A stretch of DNA of 64,000 nucleotides from Eubacterium_G segne (GTDB lineage: Bacteria > Bacillota > Clostridia > Lachnospirales > Lachnospiraceae). The notes under the pieces were generated by a model. That model worked only from the letters and a program-made list of their open reading frames with translations. It searched no databases and had not been told where the DNA came from. Made by a program: the position numbers and the translations under genes. The stretch is from positions 1 to 64,000 of the forward strand of contig NZ_JACOOZ010000003.1 of NCBI RefSeq assembly GCF_014287775.1, read 5' to 3'. The stretch's first letter is position 1; each line of letters begins with the position of its first letter. Positions 45,645 to 54,640 of this stretch are shown here, piece after piece.

Positions 45645-45872
45645 TTATGCAATATTTAATTCTTTTATATGGTCGAGGTCAGATAAATCCATTCCTTCAT
45701 ACTTCTTTGTGAACTCATCAAGAGTCTCTTTTCTTATTTTAAGGCTACCCAATTTAAGTGCAGGGAGCAATCCTTTATTAATAAGATCATATACAAGATG
45801 AATACTTACTCCTAATGTAGCCGATGCTTCTTTTACTGTATACAGCATTTTATCTTCTCTATTCATAATCAC
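45645..45872 (-). CDS. Excisionase-like helix-turn-helix protein
   Basis: 75 residues. Residues about 9-57 form a MerR/excisionase-type winged helix (LYTVKEASATLGVSIHLVYDLINKG, then LGSLKIRKETLDEF). This domain is found in phage and transposon excisionases and small DNA-binding regulators. The start is GTG at 45872 or ATG at 45866, overlapping the end of the dUTPase gene. Its place next to the putative attachment site favours a role in excision, but no recombinase is visible here. Confidence 0.75.
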   Translation of the reverse strand: MIMNREDKMLYTVKEASATLGVSIHLVYDLINKGLLPALKLGSLKIRKETLDEFTKKYEGMDLSDLDHIKELNIA

Positions 45873-46306
45873 GCCTTTCCAGTTGAACCAAATCCACCTA
45901 CACCTCTGTTAGTATCAGATAATTCATTTACTTCTTTAAAGTCAACAGATAAGTATGGCATTACTATTAATTGAGCAATTCTTTCGTTTGGTTCAACCAT
46001 TTTTATTCCATCTGTGTCATTATGTAAAGCAACTATATATTCTCCACGGTAATCACTATCACAAACCCCAACGCAATTAGATGGTCTGATTCCTCTTTTT
46101 GTTGCTAATCCACTGCGGGCAAATATAGCCCCAAAATAACCTTCGGGAATTTCCATTGACAATCCTGTGCCGATTTTAACCGTTTTATGGGGATTGATTA
46201 GAATTCTTTCTGGTATGCAAGCATATAAATCATAACCAGCAGCTTGTTCGCTTCCTCTAGTTGGAATAATTGCATTTTCGTTTAATTTTTTAATCTTAAT
46301 TTCCAT
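45869..46306 (-). CDS. dut: dUTP diphosphatase
   Basis: 145 residues, the standard trimeric dUTPase length. The five motifs are visible, including AGYDLYA, FARSGLATKRGI, CVGVCDSDYRGEYIV and the C-terminal phosphate-binding arm RGVGGFGSTG. It hydrolyses dUTP to dUMP and keeps uracil out of DNA, and supplies dUMP for thymidylate synthesis. It overlaps its neighbours by 4 and 11 bases within the nucleotide-metabolism cluster. Confidence 0.95.
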   Translation of the reverse strand: MEIKIKKLNENAIIPTRGSEQAAGYDLYACIPERILINPHKTVKIGTGLSMEIPEGYFGAIFARSGLATKRGIRPSNCVGVCDSDYRGEYIVALHNDTDGIKMVEPNERIAQLIVMPYLSVDFKEVNELSDTNRGVGGFGSTGKA

Positions 46307-46541
46307 CGTATCCTCCTTTTATCTCCATTAGTTTTTCTAATGCGTCTGCTTTATTAAGAAATATTGCTTCGTCAATATCTCTATCTGAAAAGATATAAGC
46401 ATGTTTAGCTGTTGTACTATCCAATCCTACATAATAATCATCTGCTACGGTTCTAATATGTAAATCATATATGTCTGTAAGTTCAGGATTGAATGAAATT
46501 TTAATAAAATAAACAGTGTCATTTTTATTAAGTTTAGTCAC
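46296..46541 (-). CDS. Small protein of unknown function
   Basis: 81 residues if it starts at the GTG at 46541, nine bases after an AAGGTGG site and overlapping the nrdG stop by eight bases. An ATT directly before it is also well placed. A longer upstream ATG would overlap nrdG by 53 bases and place the ribosome site inside the frame. The protein has an alternating hydrophobic/charged pattern and no motif I recognise; its position between nrdG and dut suggests a nucleotide-metabolism cluster passenger. Confidence 0.65.
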   Translation of the reverse strand: MTKLNKNDTVYFIKISFNPELTDIYDLHIRTVADDYYVGLDSTTAKHAYIFSDRDIDEAIFLNKADALEKLMEIKGGYDGN

Positions 46542-47085
46542 AATATAGAACCACCTTTCCTTGTTTAAGCGTTTCTTTTGCATCAATTACCCTTTGGTTC
46601 TTTGAACCTCGCCATTTCAACGTAAGGTCTTTCTGCTCATCTATATATTCTCCGTCAACGAGTACATCTACATTTGAAATAATCTCCCATCGAATAATTG
46701 CGGAATGTTTCCAACTTGCTTGTAACCATTTCTTTGATTCAATAAATGCATCTTTTATTTGTTCAAATTTATATCCCGTATATAACCAGATTGTTTTGTT
46801 GGGAAAAGAATTACGGATTTCTTTAATTAGAGACAAGACTTCATCGAGGTTTTGTTCCGCTAAAGGTTCGCCCCCTAAAACAGAAATTCGTCTGATATAT
46901 GGTCGATCAATCAATTCCATAAATTTATTTTTTGCTTCTTCTGTCCATTCTTTACCACCATTAAAATCCCATGTTTCAGAATTGAAACAGTTGAAGCAGT
47001 GTCTGTCACACCCTTGAACGAAGAGGGAGACTCCAACTCCCTCTCCATTTGAAATGTCCATAGATCTAATCTGTGCGTATCTCAT
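46534..47085 (-). CDS. nrdG: Anaerobic ribonucleotide reductase activating protein
   Basis: 183 residues. A radical SAM enzyme: the cluster motif reads CDRHCFNC, close to the N-terminus, with the following SVLGGEPLAE segment. It uses S-adenosylmethionine to generate the glycyl radical on NrdD. Its ATG overlaps the nrdD stop by one base, so the two are translationally coupled. Confidence 0.95.
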   Translation of the reverse strand: MRYAQIRSMDISNGEGVGVSLFVQGCDRHCFNCFNSETWDFNGGKEWTEEAKNKFMELIDRPYIRRISVLGGEPLAEQNLDEVLSLIKEIRNSFPNKTIWLYTGYKFEQIKDAFIESKKWLQASWKHSAIIRWEIISNVDVLVDGEYIDEQKDLTLKWRGSKNQRVIDAKETLKQGKVVLYCD

Positions 47086-48074
47086 TATAAATCCTCCGCA
47101 ATATCTGTCATATGAACATATCTCTCCTTAATTTCCTGAGTACGTCCTTTTCCCCAGTAATTAGTTCCAATATATCCGCAAGTCCTTCTTGCTACATTCA
47201 TCTTGTCTTTATTTCTATTGTGGCAATTTGGACATTCCCAAATAAGTTCACCACCTTCATCAATAATTTTGATTTCACCGTCATAACCACAAATCTGACA
47301 GTAATCAGATTTTGTATTTTCTTCTGCATACATGATATGGTCGTAGATAAATTTATTCATTTCTAAAATAGCATCTACATTATTTACTAATCCATCTGTC
47401 TCAACATAAGATATCGCACCTCCAAGTGATAACGCCTGAAATTCTGATTCTTTAGCAAGTTTATCAAATGCATTAATTGGTTCTTTTACAAATGTATGAT
47501 AACTGTTTGTGATATAGTTTCTATCTGTAATACCTTTAATAATTCCAAAGCGTTTCTGTAGACACTTCGCAAATTTATACGTTGTGTTTTCGATTGGAGA
47601 TCCATAAATTGAAAATCCAATATAATGTTCTTTATTCCACTGGTCACATTTATCGTTCATAAACTGCATTACTTTAATGCCAAAATCATGACCTTCCTGT
47701 GAATCAATATGTGATTTACCAGTCATATATTTTACACATTCATATAATCCTGCATATCCAAGAGAAATACTTGAGTATCCATTATGAAGTAACTTATCAA
47801 TCTTTTCACCTTTTTCAAGTCTTGCAAATGCTCCATACTGCCATAATAAAGGTGCGACATCAGATAGTGTTCCTTCTAATCGTTTATGTCTGCAAAGTAA
47901 TGCTTTATGACATAATTCTGTTCTCTGTTCCATTAAATTCCAAAACTTTTCATAATCTCCTTCAGATGACAATGCTATATCTACAAGGTTTAATGTGACA
48001 ACGCCTTGGTTTAGTCTTCCATAAAATTTATAATTACCATTTTCATCTTTATAAGGTGAAAGGAAACTTCTACA
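47085..48074 (-). CDS. nrdD: Anaerobic ribonucleotide reductase NrdD, exon 2
   Basis: 329 codons after the splice junction, beginning CRSFLSP and continuing GRLNQGVVTLNLVDIAL. It carries the zinc ribbon (CQICGYDG and CPNCHNRN) and the glycyl-radical motif RRTCGYIGTNYW. Joined to exon 1 it restores the conserved CFPCMGCRSFLSP active-site stretch and a protein of about 719 residues, the normal size. There is no start of its own: an apparent TTG at 47972 lies within the exon. The enzyme reduces ribonucleoside triphosphates to deoxy forms under anaerobic conditions. Confidence 0.92.
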   Translation of the reverse strand, partial: CRSFLSPYKDENGNYKFYGRLNQGVVTLNLVDIALSSEGDYEKFWNLMEQRTELCHKALLCRHKRLEGTLSDVAPLLWQYGAFARLEKGEKIDKLLHNGYSSISLGYAGLYECVKYMTGKSHIDSQEGHDFGIKVMQFMNDKCDQWNKEHYIGFSIYGSPIENTTYKFAKCLQKRFGIIKGITDRNYITNSYHTFVKEPINAFDKLAKESEFQALSLGGAISYVETDGLVNNVDAILEMNKFIYDHIMYAEENTKSDYCQICGYDGEIKIIDEGGELIWECPNCHNRNKDKMNVARRTCGYIGTNYWGKGRTQEIKERYVHMTDIAEDL

Positions 48075-48357
48075 CGTTTTTATTACATATCACTATGTAC
48101 ACTGACTATATATTCTCTCCGAGTCCGTTACTCTCATCAACGAGCCGACTGCTTGGAATTGGTGCTTGTCTCCAATCCTACACCGCTACACTCATCACGG
48201 TTAGTCGATACACACTTCCTATTTCTAGGGTTGGCACGGTACTCATCTTAGGTCACAGAATCTCTTCTACCTAAGACCTATCCGTTAGCAACTATATTAG
48301 TTACACCCTCTAAGCAACGAGGTTCAATCGGTTTATCCTGGGCTGTAGTTTACGCTC
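48075..48357 (-). ncRNA. Group I intron in nrdD (283 nt, no ORF)
   Basis: The gap between the two nrdD exons is a self-splicing intron. The 5' site follows GGT of the MGCRSF codons: exon TGGGT pairs with intron GCCCA (P1), giving the required U.G pair at the splice site. The 3' end is a G. Inside, the CGACTA segment pairs with the late ATAGTCAG segment (P7), and the sequence before it (GAATATATAGTCAG) has the form of the group I signature near the 3' end. Removal restores the NrdD frame exactly. Confidence 0.88.
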
Positions 48358-49527
48358 ACCCATACACGGGAAACAGTTGCCCTCTTTATATTTCTTCATA
48401 ATCTTCTCTGAAATATAATCAGGGTTCATTCTCTTTGCAGTACACTTAGCTGCAAGTTTTGTTAAATACCAATAAGGGGAATTTTCATGGATATTATCTT
48501 CTTCTAAGACATAAAGAAGCTTTGGAAAAGCCTGTGTGACATATACGCCAACTTCATTTTTAAGACCAAGTAATCTCTGATTAAGAAACTCTTCAATAAT
48601 CATTGCAAGTTCTTTCTTATACTCTGTAGTCTCCCCAAGATACATGAATACACTCAAAAAAGGAGACTGCCCATTTGAGTTAGACATAGAATTGCACTGA
48701 TAGTTAAATGTCTGAACGCCATCTGCTACTTCTTTTTTGGTATCAGCTTTTGCATATTTTTTACAATCTTCATCAGAAAATCCCCATGACTTATATTTCT
48801 CATAGTATTTGTTGTAACTATCTCTTACAAATGGTGCTAAATGTGTAAGAGTAATTGTAGCCCCTCCATACTGAAGTGACGTAACACCAAGAATAATCTG
48901 AGTGGCGATTGTACAAGCAGTAATAAATCTATGTGGTTTTTCAATCATTACCTTGTTAATACAAGTACCATTCTGTAGCATATCTTCGAGATTAATAAGT
49001 GAGCAGTTACTCATCGCATTCATACCAAAATAATCAATATCATGGAAATGAATAATTCCTTCATCGTGCGCTTGTACAACTTCTGGTGGAAGTAAAAATC
49101 TACGAGAAATATCTTTGCTAACAATTCCTGCCATATAATCACGCTGAGTATTTAATACTTTTGAGTTTTTATTGGAGTTCTCAGTATTCCAATATTCACT
49201 TTCACCATCTAACAGTTCATCAATCTCGGAATCTGTTGTATTCTCATTTTCTCTCTGAAACTCACGAATACTTCTATATCCCTCATATGCTTTTGCAGTA
49301 AGTCTCTGCTTTTTGGTAATTAATTTATCATAAACCATTGATTCAATATCAGAGATGCTTACTTCTTCTTTATCCTTACACTCTTCTTCAATCTCATTTG
49401 CAATGTCATCCGCAATCTTTGGCTTTACAATGCCTGAACCATTCTTCATAGCTTTAAGAATTGCCGTTGAGATTTTTGATTTGTCAAAATCAACCTCTGA
49501 ACAATCTCTCTTAATTACTTTTGTCAA
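48358..49527 (-). CDS. nrdD: Anaerobic ribonucleotide reductase NrdD, exon 1
   Basis: 390 codons from TTG at 49527, nine bases after an AAGGAG site, to the splice site after GNCFPCMG. It contains the N-terminal ATP cone (VIKRDCSEVDFDKSKI) that regulates the enzyme and the first part of the ten-stranded barrel (NCSLINLEDML, GGATITLTHLAPF, the QCNSMSNSNGQSPF segment). Without splicing, translation would run 15 residues into the intron and stop. Partner of the nrdG product. Confidence 0.92.
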
Positions 49528-49828
49528 TATTTATATCTCCTTCCTCAATTTTGTTTATAAGTCCCTCAAATGACGATTTAAGATTTAAAGTTAGTTCTTT
49601 CCAGAATTTACAATAAGCTTTTTCTTGTTCTAGTTCTTTTTGTAATCTATTTATTTTTCCATTATCTTCATTTGATTTTTGTACATTATCAGTATTATCT
49701 AACACTTTTAAATAGCCATAATACCTATATAATTCATCATAGTGTTTATTACTTACCCCTATAAATAAACCCTGTTCTACGCCTTCTAAAGTTATCATAT
49801 AGATATCTTCTTTATTATACGTTCCCAT
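49511..49828 (-). CDS. Phage protein of unknown function with coiled-coil tail
   Basis: 105 residues. The N-terminal half begins MGTYNKEDIYMITLEG; the second half (about 45-80) is rich in Glu, Lys and Leu with a coiled-coil look. ATG at 49828 has an AAAGGAG site. Its last 16 bases overlap the nrdD start and could couple the two. No functional motif recognised. Confidence 0.65.
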   Translation of the reverse strand: MGTYNKEDIYMITLEGVEQGLFIGVSNKHYDELYRYYGYLKVLDNTDNVQKSNEDNGKINRLQKELEQEKAYCKFWKELTLNLKSSFEGLINKIEEGDINIDKSN

Positions 49829-49920
49829 TTATCTCCTTTCTCGATTCCATAAGAAATCAACCTTTCATTTGATTTTTTGATTAAAATAAATCAATTTTAG
49901 AGTTATTTTCTTGACTTATT

Positions 49921-50088
49921 TTATTGTATTTGTTTTAAATTTGGTATAAAATCTTCAAATCCATTATTTTCGTTGCATGTGTACTCAAAGTTTGACCAAC
50001 TCTGCCATTTAGACGATTTTGCAGTTGCTCTATAACAATTATCTCTTTTGGTGCAATTAATACTACTGCACATTGTTATATCTGACAT
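49921..50088 (-). CDS. Small cysteine-rich phage protein
   Basis: 55 residues from the ATG at 50088, behind AGGTGG. The sequence has CSSINCTKRDNCYR followed by WQSWSNF and a further cysteine, a compact pattern like a small zinc-binding knuckle seen in phage replication regions of Clostridia. Function unknown. Confidence 0.65.
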   Translation of the reverse strand: MSDITMCSSINCTKRDNCYRATAKSSKWQSWSNFEYTCNENNGFEDFIPNLKQIQ

Positions 50089-50100
50089 AATCCACCTCGC

Positions 50101-50523
50101 TTAATTTAGATAAAAATTAGTTACATAAGAAACAAGTTTTAATTTATCATCAAATATCTTATTGCTTAGTTCTATCTGCCACGGATGAAGTTTATTATGA
50201 TTTTCATTCAACCCGATAACCGGAATATTATTTTCAAATGCAATTGCCTGTTCAACTAATGTTCCTTTAGAAAAGCAATGCGAAAAATCAACAATTACCA
50301 TATCGCTATGACGGACTTTATATAAATCATAATCCATAATTTCACGCTGGCTGTCATAACCAACTTCCTTAAAATTGTAGTAATCATTAGGATTAATACA
50401 ATTAACTTTCATATTTGAATATGTATGTTTAAACATTTTATTCAGCGTTCTTCTCCAACCGTTGATTTCTTCATCACTCAATCCTTCCATCGCTCCGGCT
50501 AGATATATCGTAAATTCTTTCAT
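50101..50523 (-). CDS. Nucleoside 2-deoxyribosyltransferase-like protein
   Basis: 140 residues. The N-terminal YLAGAMEGLSDEE, the DYDLYKVRHSDMVIVDF strand with acidic residues, and SKGTLVEQAIAF, with a glutamate in the position of the catalytic residue, match the fold of nucleoside 2-deoxyribosyltransferases and related N-glycosidases. It would handle deoxynucleoside salvage or base exchange. Substrate unknown. Overlaps the next upstream gene (guanylate kinase-like) by 50 bases. Confidence 0.78.
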   Translation of the reverse strand: MKEFTIYLAGAMEGLSDEEINGWRRTLNKMFKHTYSNMKVNCINPNDYYNFKEVGYDSQREIMDYDLYKVRHSDMVIVDFSHCFSKGTLVEQAIAFENNIPVIGLNENHNKLHPWQIELSNKIFDDKLKLVSYVTNFYLN

Positions 50524-51082
50524 TTACCACGTTCTCCTTTCTAATTGCATCCATCTCTTCAATCATTTTTGCAATATCCCATAAATCACGTTTGTTGTTT
50601 TCTATGACTACATCAACCTCTTTTTCAATACCCTTAAAATCTTTTTTGTCGTGTCTTAATCTTCTTTTAATTTCTTTAGGATTGTCGCCACGTTTTTTTA
50701 ATCTGGATTTTAGGATTCTGTTTTTGGATTTTAAATAAACGGTTAATGTATCTTTACCTATGATATCCTTAATTTCTTGATAACCATCAGGTGTTAGAAT
50801 TATTATCTTATCCTCATTAAATGTGGTAAGGTCTAATAATGCTGTACCATAATACCAAGTTCCTTCAATTGATTCATATTTCTTCCATTCGGCAAAGAAA
50901 CCTTCCTCAATTTTTTCTTCAAAAGTTTCTTCATCTGTAAAATGATATGTAACATCCTGTATTTCCTTCGGTCTCATTGGTCTGGTTGTCCAAGTTACAA
51001 TTTTTTTATAGTCATAAAAATTGGTTAATTTTTTTACAACAGAATCCTTACCACTTCCTGATTTACCCACAATTATAATCAT
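50474..51082 (-). CDS. Guanylate kinase-like protein
   Basis: 202 residues. P-loop VGKSGSGKDS at the N-terminus, then TTRPMRPKEIQDVTYHFTD, the GMP-binding region of guanylate kinases, and RLKKRGDN in the lid. The last 30 residues extend past the usual fold and overlap the next gene. It phosphorylates GMP/dGMP or a related nucleotide for phage DNA synthesis. Confidence 0.88.
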   Translation of the reverse strand: MIIIVGKSGSGKDSVVKKLTNFYDYKKIVTWTTRPMRPKEIQDVTYHFTDEETFEEKIEEGFFAEWKKYESIEGTWYYGTALLDLTTFNEDKIIILTPDGYQEIKDIIGKDTLTVYLKSKNRILKSRLKKRGDNPKEIKRRLRHDKKDFKGIEKEVDVVIENNKRDLWDIAKMIEEMDAIRKENVVNERIYDISSRSDGRIE

Positions 51083-51099
51083 GTTTCACCTAATCCCTT

Positions 51100-51186
51100 T
51101 CATCGTTTGATGATGCAGCTACACACCATTAAAACACCAATTGTCATTCCTAAAAGGAATAAACCTATTCCCGTTGCTATTCCCAT
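51100..51186 (-). CDS. 28-residue membrane peptide
   Basis: Begins at the ATG at 51186 after GGAGG. Almost the entire peptide is one hydrophobic helix (GLFLLGMTIGVLMVCSCIIK), like DUF3789-type small membrane proteins common in phage replication modules of Firmicutes. Function unknown. Confidence 0.6.
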   Translation of the reverse strand: MGIATGIGLFLLGMTIGVLMVCSCIIKR

Positions 51187-51197
51187 AAACACCTCCA

Positions 51198-51383
51198 CTA
51201 TATTTCTTTAATTTTATCTTTACAAACACCCTTATTATTTGGAATGTATTTCTCTTGCCACAATAAGACATTCCAAGGAATATATTTCCTGTGTCTTAAA
51301 CACTCAAAATCCATACATTCACGATTAGAACAATAAGGATATTCTTTTGTACCTAACTCAATTTTCTTTTTTGTTCTACTCAT
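51198..51383 (-). CDS. Small cysteine-containing phage protein
   Basis: 61 residues from ATG 51383. Cysteines in YPYCSNRECMDFECLRH suggest a metal-binding knuckle; the rest is basic and aromatic, with IPWNVLLWQEKYIP. It resembles the family of short phage proteins with a CxxxxCxxxxC pattern; no known activity. Confidence 0.6.
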   Translation of the reverse strand: MSRTKKKIELGTKEYPYCSNRECMDFECLRHRKYIPWNVLLWQEKYIPNNKGVCKDKIKEI

Positions 51384-51395
51384 ATATATTCTCCA

Positions 51396-52208
51396 CTAAA
51401 CATATATTTTTATATATTTAATTCTACTTTGCCATTTAGGATTGCAATAAGCAATGTCACCCATTCGCTTTGCTTTTGAATATAACGCTGGAGTATCCAC
51501 AACAAATTCAACTAGTGAACCATCGCCTGTTTTTTGATTCATAGCATCTGTATGTTGATCTGCTTTACAATCTGCTAATATGCAATGGATAACTTGTCCA
51601 TTGTTAAGAATTAAATCAATATATGTACCAATGCGAGTTGTATAATAACTACCTAATGCAATACAATATCTTCCATCGACCTGACGTATTCCATATGTTC
51701 CTGTATACGCTCTTCGTTGTAGTTTATATTGTTGACTAGAAGTATTTGTGATACATGTATAATCCATGTAGGAAAATAAAGTATAATTAGGAACATTGGT
51801 ATGTAGTTTATGTTTCTTTTTCTTTTTTGAAACATATTTTGCAAGCACATAACCCTTAATTTTTTTGTTATTAATCTTAACCCATTTTTTATTTACTCTT
51901 ATATAATTAATTTTTTCTCCATAAAACAAATGACCCTTAATTTTAGCCGTAAATCGCTTCTTTGCACGAACATTAACGTTATTGGCTTTTATATAACCTT
52001 TTTTATATTTATTTTTTTTTGTTGTTTTCTGCGTAATTATTCGTTCTGTTGTTTCAATTTCTGGCTCTATAATATTCTCTATTGTTTCAGTTGCCTTATT
52101 AGAAACATTGTCATTGTCTATATAATTTGTATTATTGACGTTGTTTTTTACCGTAAAAACTATTATGGTTGCCAACAATATAGATATTATTTTGTATTTT
52201 AAATTCAT
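51396..52208 (-). CDS. Exported SH3b-domain protein
   Basis: 270 residues from the ATG at 52208 behind AAGGGTG. One N-terminal hydrophobic segment (about 4-20) anchors or exports it. A low-complexity Asn/Thr region precedes a bacterial SH3 domain (about 70-130, KANNVNVRAKK, WVKINNKKIKGYVLAKYV). The C-terminal half (YTGTYGIRQVDGRYCIALGSYY, VIHCILADCKADQHTDA) resembles 3D/RlpA-like folds found in cell-wall-acting proteins, including a conserved aspartate. Possibly a lysogenic conversion or lysis-related wall protein placed among replication genes. Confidence 0.7.
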   Translation of the reverse strand: MNLKYKIISILLATIIVFTVKNNVNNTNYIDNDNVSNKATETIENIIEPEIETTERIITQKTTKKNKYKKGYIKANNVNVRAKKRFTAKIKGHLFYGEKINYIRVNKKWVKINNKKIKGYVLAKYVSKKKKKHKLHTNVPNYTLFSYMDYTCITNTSSQQYKLQRRAYTGTYGIRQVDGRYCIALGSYYTTRIGTYIDLILNNGQVIHCILADCKADQHTDAMNQKTGDGSLVEFVVDTPALYSKAKRMGDIAYCNPKWQSRIKYIKIYV

Positions 52209-52212
52209 ATTT

Positions 52213-52425
52213 TCACCCTTCAAAAAATTTTACGAAGTTGTTTTCTTTATAGTTTTCTATGTTTAAGACCAAAACTTCACCATCTCGCAAAAATGTGTTG
52301 AGTATTCTCTGGTCGTATCTTCCATAATCATCACCAAGTTTACCCACACATACATACGCATCTGGATATTTTTCAAGTTCTTTAATTAAATCCTTCGCAT
52401 AGATAATCCTCTTTTGCTGCTGAAT
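52213..52425 (-). CDS. Small phage protein with probable ATT start
   Basis: 70 residues from ATT at 52425, eight bases after an AGAGGTG site; the frame has no ATG and no earlier GTG/TTG at a sensible distance. It reads RIIYAKDLIKELEKYPDAYV and onward, in the style of small phage proteins with a KDLIxxLxKYPxD motif. It ends within the leader of the SH3b gene. Function unknown. Confidence 0.5.
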   Translation of the reverse strand: MQQQKRIIYAKDLIKELEKYPDAYVCVGKLGDDYGRYDQRILNTFLRDGEVLVLNIENYKENNFVKFFEG

Positions 52426-52476
52426 TGTTCATCACCTCTTTTTATATATTCTCTATTTAGTTTTTAATTTTGTTGA

Positions 52477-54438
52477 TTATTTGAGCATAGATAAAAATTG
52501 CTCTTCTGTTATGATAGGAATATTTAATTCCTTTGCTTTTTTATTTTTAGAACTGTTAGAATCAATATCGTTGTTGATAAGATAGTCTGTTTTAGATGTT
52601 ACTGAACCTGTAACTTTACCACCGTTTTTCTCAATATCTGTTTTTAATTCATTACGATTTTTATAATGATTAACAGAACCAGTAACTACAAATACTTTTC
52701 CGTTAATTTTATCATTTTCAACTTTTTCAATTTTTTCATCTTTTGAAAATGTAAACTCTTGTGCTAAATCCATAATTTCTTCATTATGTTTGTTCCAATA
52801 ATTAATAATGGATTTTCCTAACGCTTCGCCAATACCATTAATTGAAGTAAAAGCATCTTTTCCACCCTCTGTTAATGCATCAACAAATGAATTAAAATTA
52901 TTTCCACAAAATTCGGATATATCTTTACTTGCCGAATTGCCTAAAAGTGGGATGGATAAACTATAAAGAAAACGTTGAAGATTTGTATTACGAGATTTTT
53001 CAATTGAATCAAGAAGTTTTTCTACTGATTTTTTACCAAAACCATCAAGTATTTGCATATGATTTTTATAAAATGATAAATGATAGATATCTTTAATTGA
53101 AGAAACCCATCCAAGTTTAATCATTTTTTCTAATGTAGCTTCCGAAAGATTATCAATATTAAGAGCATTTCGTGACACGGCATGACTAAGTTTTCCTAAA
53201 ATTATACCTTTACAATTTGGATTAGTACAATAAAGCACTTCTGAATTATTTTCTTTTACTATCTTTGTTGGAGATTTACAAATAGGACAAAATACTGGAA
53301 CATCAAAGTTCCCACTTTTATCAATACTATCATGCACTTTGGGAATAACCATATTAGAACGGTAGACTCTAATTCTATCTCCTATTCCAAGCATCATGTC
53401 CTTAATATATGTAATATTGTGAAGCGTTGCTCTTGTTGTAATTGCTCCATTTAAGTCAACTGGATCGAAGATTGCCACAGGATTAATCAAGCCTGTCTTA
53501 GAGGTATTCCATTCAATATCTGTAAGCACTGTTTCAAATAATTCATCCTCGTATTTATATGCCATTGAATGTCGGAAGAATTTATCTGTACGCCCCATTG
53601 AATCAGCAATTTTATAATCATCAACCGCCACAACAGCTCCATCATAAGGAATATTATGTGAATTTGCTGATTCTCTTATTTGATTTAATAAGACTACTAA
53701 CTCTTTTTTCTGATTAATTTTAGGTGATTTTAATATTGGTATAATCTCAAAGCCAATATCTTTAGCCTTGAATAAATCTTTACTAGGAGTTTTATGTTCA
53801 AAACCTTTAATAACTCTCCAAGCAACAAACCTCATATTTCTGCTTGCAGCTTCTTTGCTATCAAGTAACTGTAGTGAACCAGATACAAGATTTCTTGGAT
53901 GTTTATACTTCTTATCTTCTGGAAGTTTATCATTAATCTCTCTGAAGGTGTCCCATCCAATAATTGTTTCACCATCAATAATCAATTCATCCTTATACGG
54001 AATTTCTTTTGGTACATTTTTCATTGTTAAAACATTCTGAAGGCAATCAAAACCTCTTATTCCATCGCCTCTAGTTTCTGCACTAATTAATTTACCATCA
54101 ATATAGTGTAGTGAAGTTGTAAGACCATCTGCCTTCACGGATAAGAAGCAATCCTTATCTCCAATAAATTTAATCAATTCATCAATAAACTTTGTCTTAT
54201 CAAGTGAAAGCATTAGATGATTATGTTCTACTTCTTTTAGTTCATCTGCGATTGAATATCCAACATTATGTGTTGGACTGTTTGCAAAAACAATACTTGT
54301 TTCTTCTTCCCACATTCTAAGTTCTTCCAATTTATTATCAAATTCATAATCTGACATAATCGGATTATCACTGTTGTAATAAGCTTCAGATGCAGCATTA
54401 AGTTCTTGAACTCGTTTTACTATGTCAACTTTATCCAT
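52477..54438 (-). CDS. ligA: NAD-dependent DNA ligase
   Basis: 653 residues from the ATG at 54438 behind GGAGAGGAG. All LigA domains are present: the Ia domain, the adenylation domain with lysine in LSVKADGLTTSLH, the OB fold, the four-cysteine zinc finger (CPICKSPT and CTNPNCKG), helix-hairpin-helix repeats around LDGFGKKSVEKLL and SINGIGEALGKSI, and a C-terminal BRCT domain (GKVFVVTGSVNHYKNR). It seals nicks using NAD. A second copy beside the host enzyme is expected, and it is part of the element's replication set. Confidence 0.95.
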   Translation of the reverse strand: MDKVDIVKRVQELNAASEAYYNSDNPIMSDYEFDNKLEELRMWEEETSIVFANSPTHNVGYSIADELKEVEHNHLMLSLDKTKFIDELIKFIGDKDCFLSVKADGLTTSLHYIDGKLISAETRGDGIRGFDCLQNVLTMKNVPKEIPYKDELIIDGETIIGWDTFREINDKLPEDKKYKHPRNLVSGSLQLLDSKEAASRNMRFVAWRVIKGFEHKTPSKDLFKAKDIGFEIIPILKSPKINQKKELVVLLNQIRESANSHNIPYDGAVVAVDDYKIADSMGRTDKFFRHSMAYKYEDELFETVLTDIEWNTSKTGLINPVAIFDPVDLNGAITTRATLHNITYIKDMMLGIGDRIRVYRSNMVIPKVHDSIDKSGNFDVPVFCPICKSPTKIVKENNSEVLYCTNPNCKGIILGKLSHAVSRNALNIDNLSEATLEKMIKLGWVSSIKDIYHLSFYKNHMQILDGFGKKSVEKLLDSIEKSRNTNLQRFLYSLSIPLLGNSASKDISEFCGNNFNSFVDALTEGGKDAFTSINGIGEALGKSIINYWNKHNEEIMDLAQEFTFSKDEKIEKVENDKINGKVFVVTGSVNHYKNRNELKTDIEKNGGKVTGSVTSKTDYLINNDIDSNSSKNKKAKELNIPIITEEQFLSMLK

Positions 54439-54640
54439 TATTACTCTCCTCTCCACAATATTCTTTTAAATATGTAAGCATTTGTTCTTCTTCTGGAAAG
54501 AACGGATCTTGCTTCTTTTCGTTCTGTACCCAATGCAAGAAATTCATCCAAAATTGACCTGCTCTCAAATCAGGCATATAAGTCATATGTAATCTTGTTA
54601 CTTCATTATAGAAGTTATATAATCTATTAGGATTCCTCAT
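54431..54640 (-). CDS. Small phage protein of unknown function
   Basis: 69 residues, rich in aromatic residues (RLYNFYNEVTRLHMTYMPDL, FWMNFLHWVQN). This short protein type, beginning near MRNPNRL, is widespread in phages of Firmicutes. It overlaps ligA by 8 bases and the upstream gene by 14, so it is translated with them. No function assigned. Confidence 0.7.
   Translation of the reverse strand: MRNPNRLYNFYNEVTRLHMTYMPDLRAGQFWMNFLHWVQNEKKQDPFFPEEEQMLTYLKEYCGEESNNG

Noticed and set aside
47085..49527. nrdD as a frameshifted pseudogene
   Set aside because: The gap has group I intron structure and its removal restores the active-site motif in frame.
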